From: Actinomycetes bacterium | Lineage (GTDB): Bacteria > Actinomycetota > Acidimicrobiia > Acidimicrobiales > Acidimicrobiaceae | NCBI GenBank assembly: GCA_021805205.1 | Contig: JAJZFV010000002.1 | Coordinates: 331,218-395,217 of the forward strand | DNA length: 64,000 nt | Direction of reading: 5' to 3' | Shown here: positions 62,007-64,000 of the stretch, in pieces | How the letters are laid out: each line of letters begins with the position of its first letter | Position numbering within the stretch: the stretch's first letter is position 1 | The notes under the pieces: generated by a model | Told to the model about the DNA's origin: nothing | The model's input: the letters and a program-made list of their open reading frames with translations, nothing else | Databases searched by the model: none | Translations under genes and position numbers: made by a program

Positions 62007-63305
62007 CTAAGTTACTAGGGAAAGGGTTAGCAACGCTACGACGATTACCGGAGCGGTCATTGCTATGCCGTACTTAAAGTACTCCCACCACGTAATGTGG
62101 ATCGATCGCTTTGCCAAGATTTCGAGCCAGATCAATGTGGCAAGTGACCCAATAGGGGTGATCTTGGGGCCAAGGTCTGTCCCTACGACGTTGGCAAGGG
62201 CGGCTACTGTTGTGAAGTGGTGGCTTAAATGAGCACTGCTAATAGAGATCGAGCCTATTAAAACCGTGGGTAGGTTATTCGCAATCGACGAGATTATCGC
62301 TACCGTGCCACCGACTCCAAGCGCCAACCCAAGCTTTCCTGAAGTTGCAAAGTTTGAAAACAGACGACCTAGAGAGCTGGCATACCCCGCGTGTACCAAG
62401 GCAAAGACGACTAAGTACATTGCAAGGGAAAAGATTATGATCTGCCACGGCGCTTCGCGAACGACCTTCTTGGGGTATTCAAAGTTGAACTTCTTGCCTT
62501 CTTTGTGGCGAGAGGCCAAGCTGAGGAGGATTATAGCGGCGATAGAGGTGACGATCGAAACCGGAACCTTGGTATTTGCAAGGCCAAAATACGCCAGAAA
62601 GGTTAGGACTAAGACGATGTTTCCTGCTCGAAAGAGGGTGCGATCGTTGATGTGAGTACTTGGATGGGAGTGGTCGATCAAGCCGTACCTTCGTGGAAGG
62701 CGCCCTCGAAAGATGACCGTAGTGACGATGAGTGTGGCTGCCAAGGTAGCTAGGTCAACGATAACCATCTTTGCGGCATAGGCATTGAATGAGAGATGGA
62801 AGTAATCCGAGGTGATGATGTTGGTGAGGTTAGAAATCACAAAGGGAAGACTTGTAGCGTCCGCCACGAAGCCAACGGCGAAGACGAATGCACCTTGAGC
62901 GGTGAGAGATATATCTGTGACCTCAAGTAGGTCCAGGACAACAGGCGTCAATATCAAAGCCGCTCCATCGTTGGCAAAGATCGCAGCGGTTAGAGCCGTC
63001 AAAAGTTGCAGTGTAACAAAGAGTCGTAGCGTCGATGAGCCGCAAAGATTTGCAACTCGACTCGCGAGGTATTTGAAAAAGCCTGCATCCGCCAGGACTA
63101 GCGATATGACTACTAGGGCGATCAGGGTTAGGGTGGCGTTCCAAATGAGGCGCCAAACGGTAGCTACATCCGAGATGTGGATAAGGCCAACCGCAAAGGC
63201 GCCTGCCGCACCTATTATTGCGCTTGCACCTATTGGAATTTTGAATGGCTTGGCGACGACGAGAGCCATCGTCGCCACAAAGATGATTAGTGCCACAACT
63301 TCCAT
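62007..63305 (-). CDS. ArsB/NhaD (SLC13-like) family ion transporter
   Basis: 432 aa polytopic protein; FANDGAALILTPVVLDLL...FVISNLTNIITSDYF...NNLPTVLIGSISI. Confidence 0.87.
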   Translation of the reverse strand: MEVVALIIFVATMALVVAKPFKIPIGASAIIGAAGAFAVGLIHISDVATVWRLIWNATLTLIALVVISLVLADAGFFKYLASRVANLCGSSTLRLFVTLQLLTALTAAIFANDGAALILTPVVLDLLEVTDISLTAQGAFVFAVGFVADATSLPFVISNLTNIITSDYFHLSFNAYAAKMVIVDLATLAATLIVTTVIFRGRLPRRYGLIDHSHPSTHINDRTLFRAGNIVLVLTFLAYFGLANTKVPVSIVTSIAAIILLSLASRHKEGKKFNFEYPKKVVREAPWQIIIFSLAMYLVVFALVHAGYASSLGRLFSNFATSGKLGLALGVGGTVAIISSIANNLPTVLIGSISISSAHLSHHFTTVAALANVVGTDLGPKITPIGSLATLIWLEILAKRSIHITWWEYFKYGIAMTAPVIVVALLTLSLVT

Positions 63306-63567
63306 AGGTTCAAGGAATCTTTCAGATCAGATAAATATTCTATTGCCGAAGTTGACTTCGTCTGAGTCTCGATAGATTAGCCATCTGATCCTAGAACTTG
63401 TAGCCAAGGCAACTAATAACTACCGCCGAGCCAACCTCTGACTGAATAGCATCCTTGGCAATAGACGCCTAGTGTCCCTAGTCATAAATTCCTTTAACTA
63501 AGGAATTAATCCCCTTTTGTAGTGTTTTACCTTTACAGAGGTATATTTCACTACACTTAGGAGAGTA

Positions 63568-64000
63568 ATGGAAAAGAAGATCGGTCGACCTGCTTACAAG
63601 GTTGTACTTTCAGAGAGCGATAGAAAGTTTCTAGAGGGTGTAATTCGTGCTACAACCTCGCCGCAGTCTCATGTAACTCGTGCCAAGATTGCTCTTGGCG
63701 CAGCTGATGGCCTTAGCCACGAAGAAATCGTTAAATTGTCCGGCGTCTCAAGCTTTACTGTCTCTAAGTGGAGGAAGAGGTTCTCTCTCTTTGGGGTGTC
63801 AGTTCTATCTGATGCTCCACGAAGTGGAACCCCAAGAATTCACGACGATGACAAGATAGCTGAGATAATTCGGCTTACTACAACTACAGAACCAAAGAAC
63901 GCTACGCAGTGGTCAACAACTGAGATGGCAAAGGTTGCTGGCGTCTCTCAATCAACAGTTTCTCGTATATGGAGAACCTTTGGACTAAAACCCCATCTCA
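63568..64000 (+). mobile_element. IS630-family-like transposase, N-terminal HTH region, truncated by window end
   Basis: Open frame from ATG 63568 to window end: two HTH-like segments (SHEEIVKLSGVSSFTVSKWRKRF; STTEMAKVAGVSQSTVSRIWRTFGLKPHL) typical of IS630 transposases. Confidence 0.82.

Overview
This window looks like a gene-dense chromosomal housekeeping region from an actinobacterium-type genome; an Acidimicrobiia-like origin is my inference, not tested. The left 21 kb carries genes that usually flank the replication origin in Actinobacteria: CwlM-like protein, trxA, trxB, murJ, a DUF6049-like gene and pcnA, followed by ino1, padR, a DUF5318-like gene, panB, and rpsF-ssb-rpsR-rplI-dnaB. 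The dnaB gene contains a mini-intein. The middle carries aconitase, a biotinyl/carboxyltransferase fusion, metY-metX behind a candidate SAM-I/IV-clan riboswitch, tRNA-Gly(CCC), dcd and an Fe-S oxidoreductase. The right part carries dnaK-grpE-dnaJ-hspR-clpB and a large purine cluster (purA, D, B, C, S, Q, L, F, M, plus pyrE). It ends in a truncated IS630-like transposase. I found no CRISPR array, prophage or recognisable defence island. The most notable signals are regulatory or architectural: a DnaA-box cluster before a GGDEF/HDOD pair, a CwlM-like protein lacking the usual amidase zinc motif, a structured rpsF leader, IdeR-, PadR-, TetR- and HspR-type operator candidates, the mini-intein, and an AT-rich gap splitting the pur cluster. 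All calls come from reading the sequence and the supplied ORF translations; no database search was run.
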